A stretch of DNA of 64,000 bases from Rhodospirillaceae bacterium LM-1. GTDB taxonomy: Bacteria; Pseudomonadota; Alphaproteobacteria; Rhodospirillales; WMHbin7. The notes under the pieces were generated by a model that did no database searches, had not been told where the DNA came from, and worked only from the letters and a program-made list of their open reading frames with translations. How positions within the stretch are numbered: the first letter of the stretch is position 1; every line of letters begins with the position of its first letter. The DNA lies in contig CACUVI010000012.1 in the NCBI GenBank assembly GCA_902725215.1, positions 194,501 to 258,500 of the forward strand. The letters are read 5' to 3'. This document shows, piece by piece, positions 1 through 8,041 of the stretch. A program made the position numbers and the translations under genes.

Positions 1-120
1 CGTCTTGCCTGCGGAATCCTTGCGCATGCCGGTTTCCATATCGTGAGCGATGCGGGTCTTGATTTCGATCACCTCGCCCTTCTTGGCGGATGAGGGAACG
101 CGCACTTGAGCTGCTGCCAT
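1..120 (-). CDS. soxZ: SoxZ, sulfur-carrier complex subunit (partial, N-terminus only)
   Basis: Only the first 40 codons lie in the window; the gene runs off the left edge. The translation begins MAAAQVRVPSSAKKGEVIEI and continues with a KTRIAHDMETG segment, which is the typical SoxZ N-terminus. SoxZ pairs with SoxY in the periplasm, where SoxY carries the sulfur substrate on its C-terminal cysteine during thiosulfate or sulfide oxidation. It lies 25 bp downstream of soxY on the same strand, as expected for a soxYZ pair. The assignment rests on the short N-terminus plus this context. Confidence 0.88.
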   Translation of the reverse strand, partial: MAAAQVRVPSSAKKGEVIEIKTRIAHDMETGMRKDSAGKT

Positions 121-145
121 GTTCGTATCTCCTAACGATGTCCGC

Positions 146-616
146 TCAGCAGCCGCCGGCGGTGACTTTGACTTCTTTCTTGGCGCTGAAGGCTTGGCCA
201 TCGCTCATGACGGCGACGGCAAGCACGTTCTGCGTTTGCGCCATGCGAATGCGGATGGCGAATTCCGCCTTGCCCGCGCGCGGCCCTATCTTGACCGACA
301 GCACGACGGGGCGGGGATTGCCCTCGGCGAAAATATGAATGGCCGCCACGTGATCCTTGTCGGTCATCGGGCTTTCGACTTTGACCGTCATCGGAACGCT
401 GGCGCCGTTCTCGGCGATCTCGGGCAGTTCCAACGTCACTTTGCCCGGTTTGACGGCGGCATTGTTGGTCAGCTTCTTGACGGCGGCATCGACTTCGGCC
501 GGGGTGGCCTGGGCTTCGCGGGGCGTTGCGCCTGTGGCCGCGAAGGCCAGCAAGGCGGCGCTTGCCAGAAGCATTTCGCGCCGGGTCAGAGCGGACGGTT
601 TAAGTTCACTAGACAT
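146..616 (-). CDS. soxY: SoxY, thiosulfate-oxidation sulfur-carrier protein
   Basis: A 156-residue protein. An N-terminal twin-arginine-type signal (TRREMLLASAALLAF, about residues 11-25) indicates Tat export to the periplasm. The C-terminus ends in GGC, the mobile arm whose terminal cysteine carries the sulfane/sulfonate intermediate in the Sox pathway; seeing this at the very end is diagnostic of SoxY. An AGGAGT ribosome-binding site precedes the ATG. It follows a YeeE-type transporter and precedes soxZ on the same strand. No soxAX, soxB or soxCD is visible in the window. Confidence 0.95.
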   Translation of the reverse strand: MSSELKPSALTRREMLLASAALLAFAATGATPREAQATPAEVDAAVKKLTNNAAVKPGKVTLELPEIAENGASVPMTVKVESPMTDKDHVAAIHIFAEGNPRPVVLSVKIGPRAGKAEFAIRIRMAQTQNVLAVAVMSDGQAFSAKKEVKVTAGGC

Positions 617-653
617 TCACGACTCCTTGTTTAAAAAAAACCGGATATGAAAA

Positions 654-1757
654 TCAGCCGCGCACAAAGACGGCGCGAAGCCCGCCCATTACGCTGCCTT
701 CCTCCATCGAGCGCAGGCCCCAGACGCCGCCGATGCAGATCGAAACCAGGGCGATCACCGAGCTAAGGGCCAGCGTTGACATGCCGGTCAGGCCCTGGCC
801 AAAGGTGCAGCCCATGGCCAGCACGCCGCCAACGCCCATCATGGCCGCCCCCAGAAGGTGGCGCTTCATGTCGGACGCGTCGCTGAAGGCTTCGATGTGG
901 AATTCGCCGGTCAGGATGGCGGCCAGGAACGATCCCGTCACCACGCCAATCACAGCGGCGACTCCGAAATTCATCTTCGATCCCGTAAAGGTCATTAGAT
1001 ATTGCATGGTGTCGCTGGTGGGGCCGACGAAGGTATACGACGTCAGGGGCAGGGGTTCGAATTCGTCAGCCCCCAGGATGCCGGAAACCGCCCAGCCGCC
1101 GGTGATGATCAGGCCGATGGCGATGCCGCTGAACAGATGCACGGGCGAGGTCAGGAATTCCTTGCTCTTCAGACAGAAGATCAACAGGCCACCCGCCACG
1201 ATGGCGATGGCCGCGATGCGCGCCGTTGCCGCATCCAATCCCAGGCTGCCCAGAATGGCGGGAATGCCCTGACTGGCGATGCCCAGCGCCTTGAAATCCA
1301 AATTGGTCTTTTCCAACTCGATCCTGGGTACGGCGATCAGCCCGCGCATGGTCATGTAGCCGGTAAAGCCCAGAACCAGAACCACGACCAGCGACTTCAG
1401 ATTGCCAGCCCCCAGACGCACCAGGGTTTTGTTGCCGCAACCGCCCGCCATGGTCATGCCATAGCCGAACAAAAGCCCGCCGATGACCGCACCCGCCCAG
1501 CCCAGGCTGGGAGTTAGGAAACCGGCTTTGCCGATATCGAGCAGGCCCGCCATATGCAGGCCTTGCGTGCCCAAGATGGCCACCGCGACGGCCAGCATCC
1601 ACGAACGGAAGCGCCGCCAGTCTTCCATGAAGACGATGTCGGACAAGGCACCCATGGTGCAGAAATTGCTTTTCAGGGCCAGGGCGCCCAGCACGCCGCC
1701 CAACAGAAAGGCGCCAAGCGTGACCTTTGTTAAGAGATCCATTTCGAACACGTTCAT
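654..1757 (-). CDS. YeeE/YedE family sulfur-compound transporter (TsuA-like)
   Basis: A 367-residue polytopic membrane protein with about nine to ten hydrophobic segments. It carries the family's cysteine-containing motifs twice: SNFCTMGALSD and GMTMAGGCGNKTLVRLG in the N-terminal half and AMGCTFGQGLTGMS near the C-terminus. In TsuA-type members such cysteines relay thiosulfate across the inner membrane; some relatives take up other sulfur species. It is the first gene of a run with soxY and soxZ, so a role in moving thiosulfate or a sulfur intermediate is likely, but the direction and substrate are inferred. A second in-frame ATG lies five codons downstream of the chosen start. Confidence 0.85.
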   Translation of the reverse strand: MNVFEMDLLTKVTLGAFLLGGVLGALALKSNFCTMGALSDIVFMEDWRRFRSWMLAVAVAILGTQGLHMAGLLDIGKAGFLTPSLGWAGAVIGGLLFGYGMTMAGGCGNKTLVRLGAGNLKSLVVVLVLGFTGYMTMRGLIAVPRIELEKTNLDFKALGIASQGIPAILGSLGLDAATARIAAIAIVAGGLLIFCLKSKEFLTSPVHLFSGIAIGLIITGGWAVSGILGADEFEPLPLTSYTFVGPTSDTMQYLMTFTGSKMNFGVAAVIGVVTGSFLAAILTGEFHIEAFSDASDMKRHLLGAAMMGVGGVLAMGCTFGQGLTGMSTLALSSVIALVSICIGGVWGLRSMEEGSVMGGLRAVFVRG

Positions 1758-1929
1758 TCTCCCAAGCTGGTTTCAAGCCGCGAAGCCCATGGGGCTTGCC
1801 TCTCATTTTGCTTATATAACTACATGAAGAAATGGCGGCCCGGCAAGCCGCCTGCGTAAGTCTTTGTCAACGATAAGATTTGCAGTAGCTAAATTAGATA
1901 AGTTTAATATTACCTTCATTTCATCAGGA

Positions 1930-1943
1930 TTGATCCGTATCAA
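1930..1943. promoter_or_regulatory. FNR/FixK-type box upstream of the sulfide dehydrogenase operon
   Basis: TTGATCCGTATCAA is a perfect match to the FNR/FixK consensus TTGAT-N4-ATCAA. It sits in the divergent region (1758-2048) between yeeE and fccA, about 105 bp before the fccA start. The flanking sequence (1860-1990) is notably AT-rich for this genome. A weak GATACT -10-like element lies at 1974-1979. The window encodes an FNR-family regulator at 27500-28270 that could bind here. Nothing else in this intergenic region is recognisable. Confidence 0.7.
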
Positions 1944-2048
1944 AATCGGGCATTGTCAGCGGCTTCGCGACTTGATACTTTTTGCCTAATAAAGACGTAA
2001 AAAGCGCGAACCACTTAACGTCACAGACTCCCGGGGAGGATCGACACA

Positions 2049-2351
2049 ATGAACAAACGTCTCTTAACAGCCGGACTCTGCGTGGCCGCGGCGCTGCTTG
2101 CAGCGCCTTCGGCCCGCGCCATGGATGCCATTTCAGTTGCTGCCGACGCCTGCGCCGGCTGCCACGGCACCGATGGACGCAGCTTGGGCTCAATGCCTGC
2201 TTTCCACGAAAAGAAGCCTGCCGAGCTGAAGCAGATTCTGCGCGACTACAAGAGCGGCAAGCGCGAAGCCACCATCATGGACCGTATCGTCAAGGGTTAT
2301 TCCGAGAAGGACCTTGACGCCATGGTCGACTATTACACTGCCAAGAAGTGA
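2049..2351 (+). CDS. fccA: c-type cytochrome subunit of flavocytochrome c sulfide dehydrogenase
   Basis: A 100-residue protein with a Sec signal peptide (about residues 1-24, ending PSARA) and one haem-binding motif, CAGCH, near residue 35. Mono-haem FccA subunits of this size pair with the FAD subunit FccB and accept electrons from sulfide oxidation in the periplasm. The gene ends in the TGA that sits just before fccB and has a GGGGAGG ribosome-binding site upstream. The FccA assignment rests mainly on its tight coupling with fccB. Confidence 0.85.
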   Translation: MNKRLLTAGLCVAAALLAAPSARAMDAISVAADACAGCHGTDGRSLGSMPAFHEKKPAELKQILRDYKSGKREATIMDRIVKGYSEKDLDAMVDYYTAKK

Positions 2352-2365
2352 GGGGGACCAGCGCT

Positions 2366-3640
2366 ATGACAAAGATTTCACGCAGGACTTTTAACGGTCT
2401 CCTCGGCGCCGCGGGCGCTGTTTCGACGTTCGGCATCGCCGGCTGTTCCTTTGGTTCCGAGCGCGTCGTGGTTGTTGGCGGCGGCTTCGGCGGCGCCACG
2501 GCGGCCAAGTATCTGAAGCGCTACAATCCGTCGCTCGACGTCACCCTGATCGACGCCGAGAAGAGCCATTTCACCTGCCCGTTCTCGAACGCCGTTCTGG
2601 CGGGCTTGTTCCCGATGTCGTTCATCGAACGCAAGTTCGACGCGCTTTCGGCCAAGCATGGCGTCAAGGTGGTGAACGCCACCGTTACCGCCATCGATGG
2701 CGCCGCCAAGAAAGTGGTGACCGCCGACGGACAGTCGTTCAGCTACGACAAGTGCATCGTGTCGCCCGGCATTGACATGAAGTGGGGCGCGCTGCCCGGC
2801 TATGACGAAGCCGCTTCGCACATCATGCCGCACGCTTGGAAGGCCGGTCCTCAGACCGCGCTGTTGCACAAGCAGTTGGAAGCCATGCCGGACGGTGGAC
2901 ATGTCATCATTTCCTCGCCCGCCAATCCCTATCGCTGCCCGCCCGGCCCGTACGAGCGCGCCAGCCTGATCGCCCACTACATCAAGACGAAGAAGCCCAA
3001 GTCGAAGGTGATCATCCTTGACTCGAAGGACGATTTTGCCAAGTCGGGCTTGTTCAAGGAAGGTTGGGAGAAGCTCTACGAGAAGCATCTCGAATGGGTC
3101 CCGGCGGCCAAGGGCGGCAAGGTTGTAAGCGTTGACGCCAAGGCTGGCGTCGTCGCCACCGACTTCGACAAGTTCAAGCCCGCCGTTGCCAACATCATTC
3201 CGCCGCAGTCGGCGGGCGTGGTGGCCATCAAGTCGGGCCTGACCAACGCCACTGGCTTCTGCCCGATCAATCCGAACACGTTCGAATCGACCCAGGTCAA
3301 GGACGTGTATGTCATCGGCGACGCTTGCATCGCCGGCGCCATGCCGAAATCGGGTTACTCGGCTTCCAGCCAGGCCAAGGTGGCGGCTGCCGCCATTGTG
3401 GCGACGCTCAAGGGCAATGCCCCGGTGCCGTTCTCGGCGATCAATACTTGCTACAGCCTCTTGAACCCCGATTACGGCATTTCGGTTGCGGCGGTCTATG
3501 CCGTCACCGAAGGCAAGATCGACGGCGTCAAGGGTTCCGGCGGCGTCAGCCCCAAGGGTGCGAATGCCCAATTCCGCAAGAAGGAAGCGGACTTCGCCTC
3601 GGGCTGGTACCAGAGCATCAGCCAAGACACTTGGGGCTGA
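2366..3640 (+). CDS. fccB: Flavocytochrome c sulfide dehydrogenase, FAD subunit
   Basis: 424 residues from the ATG at 2366, chosen over an in-frame GTG at 2348 because a GAGGGGG ribosome-binding site lies directly upstream and a Tat motif (SRRTFNGLLGAAG) follows. A Rossmann FAD motif VVVGGGFGGATAA comes right after the signal. HFTCPFSN matches the position of the covalent FAD cysteine, and the cysteines in PYRCPPGPYERAS and NTCYSLL match the redox disulfide pair of Allochromatium FccB (inferred by motif, not by alignment). The enzyme oxidises sulfide to sulfur in the periplasm and passes electrons to FccA. Confidence 0.93.
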   Translation: MTKISRRTFNGLLGAAGAVSTFGIAGCSFGSERVVVVGGGFGGATAAKYLKRYNPSLDVTLIDAEKSHFTCPFSNAVLAGLFPMSFIERKFDALSAKHGVKVVNATVTAIDGAAKKVVTADGQSFSYDKCIVSPGIDMKWGALPGYDEAASHIMPHAWKAGPQTALLHKQLEAMPDGGHVIISSPANPYRCPPGPYERASLIAHYIKTKKPKSKVIILDSKDDFAKSGLFKEGWEKLYEKHLEWVPAAKGGKVVSVDAKAGVVATDFDKFKPAVANIIPPQSAGVVAIKSGLTNATGFCPINPNTFESTQVKDVYVIGDACIAGAMPKSGYSASSQAKVAAAAIVATLKGNAPVPFSAINTCYSLLNPDYGISVAAVYAVTEGKIDGVKGSGGVSPKGANAQFRKKEADFASGWYQSISQDTWG

Positions 3641-3670
3641 TTTTTCGCCAACATCAAGCCGTATCGCCTT

Positions 3671-3695
3671 CGCCCGCTCCCTCAAGGGGCGGGCG
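3671..3695. repeat. GC-rich hairpin between fccB and the di-haem cytochrome gene
   Basis: CGCCCGCTCC and GGGGCGGGCG flank a five-base loop and would form a strong stem 30 bp after fccB. No T-run follows, so it is not a classical terminator. It could be a processing or stability element that sets the ratio of fccAB to the two downstream cytochrome genes. The rest of 3641-3812 shows nothing recognisable. Confidence 0.4.
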
Positions 3696-3812
3696 TTGGC
3701 TACCCGGTGGGGTTATTGTGTTGAGTGCGGATTGTGAATAGTACTTAACCCTGAGAAAGGCTGGCGTTGAATTGACCAGCCATCACAGGGACGAACGGAA
3801 AGGGAAATCGCT

Positions 3813-4514
3813 ATGAAATTGCTTGGTCTGACGATGATCGCCGCCTTGGCGCTGATGGTGGGGTTGACCGGTTCGGTTCTTCCGGCGGCAGCCGCCGAAG
3901 ATGTGTCCGCCATGGCTAGGGGCGGCAAGCTCTATGACAACTGGTTCAAGGAATTGAAGCAGTCGCGCCCGGAAGAAACCCATCCTGCCTATCCCGCTTC
4001 GGGCAAATATCCGAAGCAGTCCTGGCGTTGCAAGGAATGCCACGGCTGGGATTTCAAGGGTAAGGACGGCGTTTATGGCAAGAACGATCACGCCACCGGC
4101 ATCAAGGGCGTTGCGGGCATGGCAGGCAAGGATCCCAAGGCTATCGCCGCCGCCGTCATGGACGCCAAGCACGCCTATGCGGGCAAGCTGGGCGCGCAGG
4201 ACGCTGCCGATCTTGGCCTTTTCATCTCGAAGGGCCTTCCCGATCTGAACAAGTTTGTCGATGCCGCTGGCAAGCCGAAGGGCAACGCCGCCAAGGGTGA
4301 GGTTTATTTCAACACCCTGTGCGCCGGTTGCCACGGCGTTGATGGCAAGAAGGTCAGCACCGGCGCTGCCGTTGGCGCTTTGAAGACCGATCCCTGGCAG
4401 CTTCTGCACAAGTCGCTGAACGGGCAGCCCGCCGAGGCGATGCCGGCTTTGCGCTCGCTCGACCCGGCTGTTGCCGCCGACATTTTGGCCCATGCTCAGT
4501 CGCTGCCTGAATAA
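3813..4514 (+). CDS. Di-haem periplasmic c-type cytochrome
   Basis: 233 residues with a Sec signal peptide (about 1-28, ending PAAAA). Two class I-type cytochrome domains: the first holds CKECH in the context SWRCKECHGWDFKGKDG, the second CAGCH near residue 170. It overlaps the next gene, a tetrahaem NapC-type protein, by one base (stop and start share the A at 4514), so the two are translationally coupled. Located after fccAB, it probably carries electrons between sulfide dehydrogenase or the NapC-type protein and other periplasmic partners. The exact partner is not known. Confidence 0.85.
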   Translation: MKLLGLTMIAALALMVGLTGSVLPAAAAEDVSAMARGGKLYDNWFKELKQSRPEETHPAYPASGKYPKQSWRCKECHGWDFKGKDGVYGKNDHATGIKGVAGMAGKDPKAIAAAVMDAKHAYAGKLGAQDAADLGLFISKGLPDLNKFVDAAGKPKGNAAKGEVYFNTLCAGCHGVDGKKVSTGAAVGALKTDPWQLLHKSLNGQPAEAMPALRSLDPAVAADILAHAQSLPE

Positions 4515-5131
4515 TGAGTCCGGCCAAGAATCATAGCGAGACTGCCGCCGACGCATCGGGTGCCGCTCATCACGAGCGGCACCCAAAGCGGCCGCCGTCC
4601 AAAAAGAGGTCCTGGTGCAAAAGCCTGGGCTTCTTCGCCATCATTTTCATGGCGGGTGTTTTCGGCATGGCAGGTTTCGTGACCGCCATCGAATGGACCA
4701 ACCGCACCGAATTTTGCACCTCGTGCCACTCGATGCAGTTGAACTATGACGAGTACAAGGAATCGATCCACTACAAGAATCGCTCGGGCGCCCATGCCCA
4801 GTGCCATGATTGCCATGTCCCCAAGGAACTGGGTCCCAAGCTGGTGCGCAAGTTCTTTGCGGTCAACGACATCATCGCCGAGATCAAGGGCACCATCGAC
4901 ACGCCCGAGAAGTTCTACGCCAAGCGGGCGGAACTGGCGGATCGCGTTTGGGTCTATATGATCAAAAGCGATTCAAGGGAATGCCGCAACTGCCATACCT
5001 ACGATTCGATGGATGTCATGAAGCAAAGCAATGCCGCCAAGCTCAGGCATCCGCAAGCGGCGCTGGAAGGCAAAACCTGCGTTCAATGCCACAAGGGCGT
5101 GGCCCACAAACTGCCGCCCAGGGAAGACTGA
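4514..5131 (+). CDS. NapC/NirT-family tetrahaem membrane-anchored cytochrome c
   Basis: 205 residues: a basic, His-rich cytoplasmic tail, one transmembrane anchor (about 38-60), then four haem motifs CTSCH, CHDCH, CRNCH and CVQCH. This is the NapC/NirT/CymA layout; such proteins exchange electrons between the quinone pool and periplasmic cytochromes. No nitrate, nitrite or DMSO reductase is nearby. The preceding gene is a di-haem cytochrome in a sulfide dehydrogenase operon, so a link between sulfide-derived electrons and quinones is the natural inference. A strong terminator follows. Confidence 0.88.
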   Translation: MSPAKNHSETAADASGAAHHERHPKRPPSKKRSWCKSLGFFAIIFMAGVFGMAGFVTAIEWTNRTEFCTSCHSMQLNYDEYKESIHYKNRSGAHAQCHDCHVPKELGPKLVRKFFAVNDIIAEIKGTIDTPEKFYAKRAELADRVWVYMIKSDSRECRNCHTYDSMDVMKQSNAAKLRHPQAALEGKTCVQCHKGVAHKLPPRED

Positions 5132-5157
5132 CCTTTCTTCCCTTTCCGAAAACAAAA

Positions 5158-5190
5158 CCGGCAACGCCTGCAAGCGTTGCCGGTTTTTTT
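5158..5190 (+). terminator. Rho-independent terminator of the fcc operon
   Basis: A perfect 10-bp stem (CCGGCAACGC / GCGTTGCCGG) with a six-base loop is followed by seven T residues at 5184-5190. It lies 26 bp after the NapC-type gene and before the convergent phosphotransferase gene. Confidence 0.92.
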
Positions 5191-5203
5191 GTGCAAGCCG
5201 GTG

Positions 5204-6841
5204 TTACTTGGCCAGCCGCTTCTTCAGAAGATCGGCCACCGACTGGATGATCTTGACGCGGGCGAAGTTCTTGTCGTTGCCTTCAACGAGAATCCAGGGT
5301 GCTTGGCGCGTGCTGGTGCGTTCGACCATTTCGTTGACTGCAATTTCATAATCGTCCCACTTGGCCCGGTTGCGCCAGTCCTCGTCGGTCAGCTTCCACT
5401 TCTTGTAGGCGATGGTCTCGCGCTCCTTGAAGCGGCGATATTGTTCTTCCTTGGTGATGTGGACCCAGAACTTGGCCAGCACCGTGCCGTGGAAGGCGAT
5501 TTGCTCCTCGAAATCGTTGATTTCGGAGAAAGCGCGGTGCCATTCCTCGTTCCTGGCAAAGCCCTCGACGCGCTCGACCAGAACGCGACCGTACCAACTG
5601 CGGTCGAAAATGGTCAGACGCCCCGCCCTGGGCATATGGCGCCAGAAGCGCCACAGATAATGCTGGGCGCGCTCTTCGTCGGTGGGGGCGGCAACCGGGG
5701 TGACGCGGTAATCGCGGGCGTCCAGGCTGGCGGTCAGGCGCCGAATGGCGCCGCCCTTGCCCGCCGCATCCCAGCCCTCGAACACCAGCAAGGTCGAAAT
5801 GCCCCTGGCCTTGGCCTGGCGATAGAGAAGGGCAAGCTCCGCCTTGGCCTTTTTCAAGGCCAGACCGGCTTCCTTCTTCTCGTATTTCTGCGTCATGTCC
5901 AGGGCCGACAGCACTGTGCGCGGCTGAAGCTGGCCCTGCGGCGTCAAGGATGCCGTCGGAGTTTCCTGGGCTTTTGCCGCTTTCGCTTTGCCTTTGCCTG
6001 CCTTCTTGGTGGTGGCGGCTTCGGCCTTTTTCTCAAGCGTCTTGATCTGACTGTGAACATTGGCCAACTCGGCCGTGCGCTTGGCGTTCGCTGCAGCGGC
6101 CAATTCGGCAATCACCTTGCGCTTGGTTGCCCGTTCGGTCATGTGCTTTCGGATGGCGTCGCGCACCAGGGTCAGTACGGTCAGGCTGCGAAAGCGGCTG
6201 TCCTCGCCCTCGACGATTTCCCAAGGCGCATAGCCGGTGCTGGTCTTGCTGATCATATGTTCGGCCGTGTTGATGAACTGGTCGTAATTCTTCCAGTTCT
6301 TCCAGTCCTGCTTGGTCACGCGCCAGCTTTGCAACTCGTCCTTTTCCAGCGACTTCAGGCGGCGCTTCTGTGCCGATTTGCTTAAATGCAGCCAGAATTT
6401 GACGATCAAGGCACCATCGTCGGCCAGGGTCTTTTCGAAGGAGTTGACACGGTCAAGCAGGCTTTCGAATTCGGCGGTGCTGGCTTCCTTGCGCACATGG
6501 CTGTTGATGGGGTGCGAATACCAACTGCTGAGGAACAGGCCTACCTGGCCCTTGGGCGGCAGATCGCGCCAGAAGCGCCAATAGAAAGGGCGCTCGCGTT
6601 CTTCGTCCGAGGGCATGCTGTAGGCGCGGGTGGCGATCCAGCGCGGGTCCATCCATTCGTTCAGAAGATTGACCGTTTCGCCCTTGCCCCCGCCATCCAC
6701 TCCGGCAAAGACCAGGATGACAGGAAAGTCGCAGCCGCGAAGCTCGTTTTGCAGCGTCAGCAGGTCGGTTCGCAAATCCTGAGAAATGCGGTCGAAATCT
6801 TCCCTTGAAACTTTTTGGCCAAGTTCGGCGGTCTGGAACAT
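5204..6841 (-). CDS. pap: Polyphosphate:AMP phosphotransferase (two-domain PPK2 family)
   Basis: 545 residues from the ATG at 6841; the start MFQTAELGQKVSRED matches the usual N-terminus of this family, so upstream in-frame ATGs were not used. Two PPK2 domains are fused. Each has a Walker A: FAGVDGGGKGE in the N-terminal copy and FEGWDAAGKGG in the C-terminal copy. The C-terminal copy keeps the Walker B/lid FDRSWYGRVLVERV, while the N-terminal copy has FLSSWYSHP, so domain 2 is probably the catalytic one. A Lys/Ala-rich linker separates them. The enzyme uses polyphosphate to phosphorylate nucleotides (AMP to ADP in characterised members). Confidence 0.9.
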   Translation of the reverse strand: MFQTAELGQKVSREDFDRISQDLRTDLLTLQNELRGCDFPVILVFAGVDGGGKGETVNLLNEWMDPRWIATRAYSMPSDEERERPFYWRFWRDLPPKGQVGLFLSSWYSHPINSHVRKEASTAEFESLLDRVNSFEKTLADDGALIVKFWLHLSKSAQKRRLKSLEKDELQSWRVTKQDWKNWKNYDQFINTAEHMISKTSTGYAPWEIVEGEDSRFRSLTVLTLVRDAIRKHMTERATKRKVIAELAAAANAKRTAELANVHSQIKTLEKKAEAATTKKAGKGKAKAAKAQETPTASLTPQGQLQPRTVLSALDMTQKYEKKEAGLALKKAKAELALLYRQAKARGISTLLVFEGWDAAGKGGAIRRLTASLDARDYRVTPVAAPTDEERAQHYLWRFWRHMPRAGRLTIFDRSWYGRVLVERVEGFARNEEWHRAFSEINDFEEQIAFHGTVLAKFWVHITKEEQYRRFKERETIAYKKWKLTDEDWRNRAKWDDYEIAVNEMVERTSTRQAPWILVEGNDKNFARVKIIQSVADLLKKRLAK

Positions 6842-6974
6842 CTTGATCCCCCATGAATTCCTGGTACCCCGCGCCATCCTGGACCAGGACAGGGGGGAAA
6901 ACAAGGTTTCCTCTTGACCTTAATGGCGCTTGGACGCATCAAAGGGCGTTTTTCCAACCGACGCAGGAGAGACG

Positions 6975-7193
6975 ATGCCGAAGGAAGATGTGATCGAGTT
7001 TTCAGGAATCATAGAGGAACTTCTCCCCAATGCCATGTTCCGCGTGAAACTCGACAACGACCACGAGATTTTGGCCCATACTTCGGGCAAGATGCGCAAG
7101 AACCGCATCCGGGTGCTGGCAGGAGACCGCGTGAACGTGGAAATGACACCTTACGACCTCACCAAGGGGCGTATCACCTTCAGATTTAAATAG
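6975..7193 (+). CDS. infA: Translation initiation factor IF-1
   Basis: 72 residues, the standard IF-1 length, starting [11 protein letters not shown] with an AGGAGAG ribosome-binding site at 6964-6970. The S1/OB-fold motifs are intact: [35 protein letters not shown] and KGRITFRFK at the end. IF-1 binds the ribosomal A site during initiation. In many alphaproteobacteria infA is followed closely by maf and an RNase E/G gene; here a 272-bp MITE-like element separates them. An upstream in-frame ATG at 6930 would add 15 residues atypical of the family. Confidence 0.97.
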   Translation: MPKEDVIEFSGIIEELLPNAMFRVKLDNDHEILAHTSGKMRKNRIRVLAGDRVNVEMTPYDLTKGRITFRFK

Positions 7194-7201
7194 GATGGAT
7201 T

Positions 7202-7473
7202 CTAGGGTCAAAACTCATGAACCCCGCGAGACGCGCTTCTGAAGAAAATGGCCGAATGAAAGGAAGAACGCGATGAGCGTATCGGGAATACGGTCGAGCG
7301 TTTTGACGCATCAGTCGGCCATTTCCTTCGAAGCCCGGAGGGACGCGGTGATTTTGCCGCCCGAATACGTTGCTTGCCCCTTGTGGACAGCCAGTCCACG
7401 GCAGGTCAAGCGCCTGTTCGGACGACAAAATCTCCAGCGTCGCGTTCGTGGTGTTCATGAGTTTTGACCCTAG
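7202..7473. mobile_element. MITE-like element with 21-bp perfect terminal inverted repeats
   Basis: Bases 7202-7222 and 7453-7473 are perfect 21-bp inverted repeats (CTAGGGTCAAAACTCATGAA plus C, and its complement). Each end carries CTAG, so a duplicated CTAG or TA target with an 18-bp terminal repeat is likely, as for some IS5-related elements. The interior codes for nothing recognisable and holds further weak complementary segments (for example near 7245 and 7311), so the single strand would fold extensively. It lies inside the infA-maf gene cluster. No transposase is encoded, so it would depend on one elsewhere in the genome. Confidence 0.8.
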
Positions 7474-8041
7474 GCCAACTTTGATCCTGGCCTCGGCCTC
7501 GCCTCGCAGGCGAGAGCTTCTGGCGCAAATCGGCGTCCAGCCCAAAGCGTTTGATCCCGCCGACTGCGACGAAACCCCGCTCCCCAACGAATTGCCTGAA
7601 GGCCATGCGCGTAGGCTGGCCTATGAGAAGGCCCGTCTGGTGGCGCTGCGTCATCCAGGAGCTTTCGTGCTGGGGGCCGATACGGTGGTGGCGCTGGGGC
7701 GGCGCATTCTGCCCAAGGCGGAAAGCCCCGAGATGGTGGCCGATTGCCTGAAACGCTTGTCGGGTCGCCGCCACAAGGTTTTGGGCGGCATCTGCCTTCT
7801 TGGGCCGGGCGGCCTGCATTGGGACCGGCTGGTCAGCACCACGGTCGCCTTTAAACATCTGGAGAGTCAGGAAATCGCCGGTTACGTCGCCGGGGGCGAG
7901 GGCGAGGGCAAGGCGGGCGGTTACGCCATCCAGGGCGCCGCCGCTTCATTCGTCCCTTTTCTGTCCGGTTCCTATTCGAACGTGGTGGGTCTTGCCCTGC
8001 ATGAAACTTATGCCCTGCTCAAGGGGGCAGGGGCGATATGA
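7457..8041 (+). CDS. maf: Maf family nucleoside triphosphate pyrophosphatase
   Basis: 194 residues from the ATG at 7457. Family motifs are LILASASPRRRELL, GADTVVALGRRILPKA and GKAGGYAIQGAAASFV. Maf proteins hydrolyse non-canonical or pyrimidine nucleoside triphosphates to monophosphates. The chosen start gives MSFDPRPTLILAS, the expected spacing to the SASPRR motif. This ATG lies inside the right terminal repeat of the mobile element, so the insertion supplied the start codon and upstream leader. It overlaps the RNase gene by four bases (ATGA). Confidence 0.92.
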   Translation: MSFDPRPTLILASASPRRRELLAQIGVQPKAFDPADCDETPLPNELPEGHARRLAYEKARLVALRHPGAFVLGADTVVALGRRILPKAESPEMVADCLKRLSGRRHKVLGGICLLGPGGLHWDRLVSTTVAFKHLESQEIAGYVAGGEGEGKAGGYAIQGAAASFVPFLSGSYSNVVGLALHETYALLKGAGAI

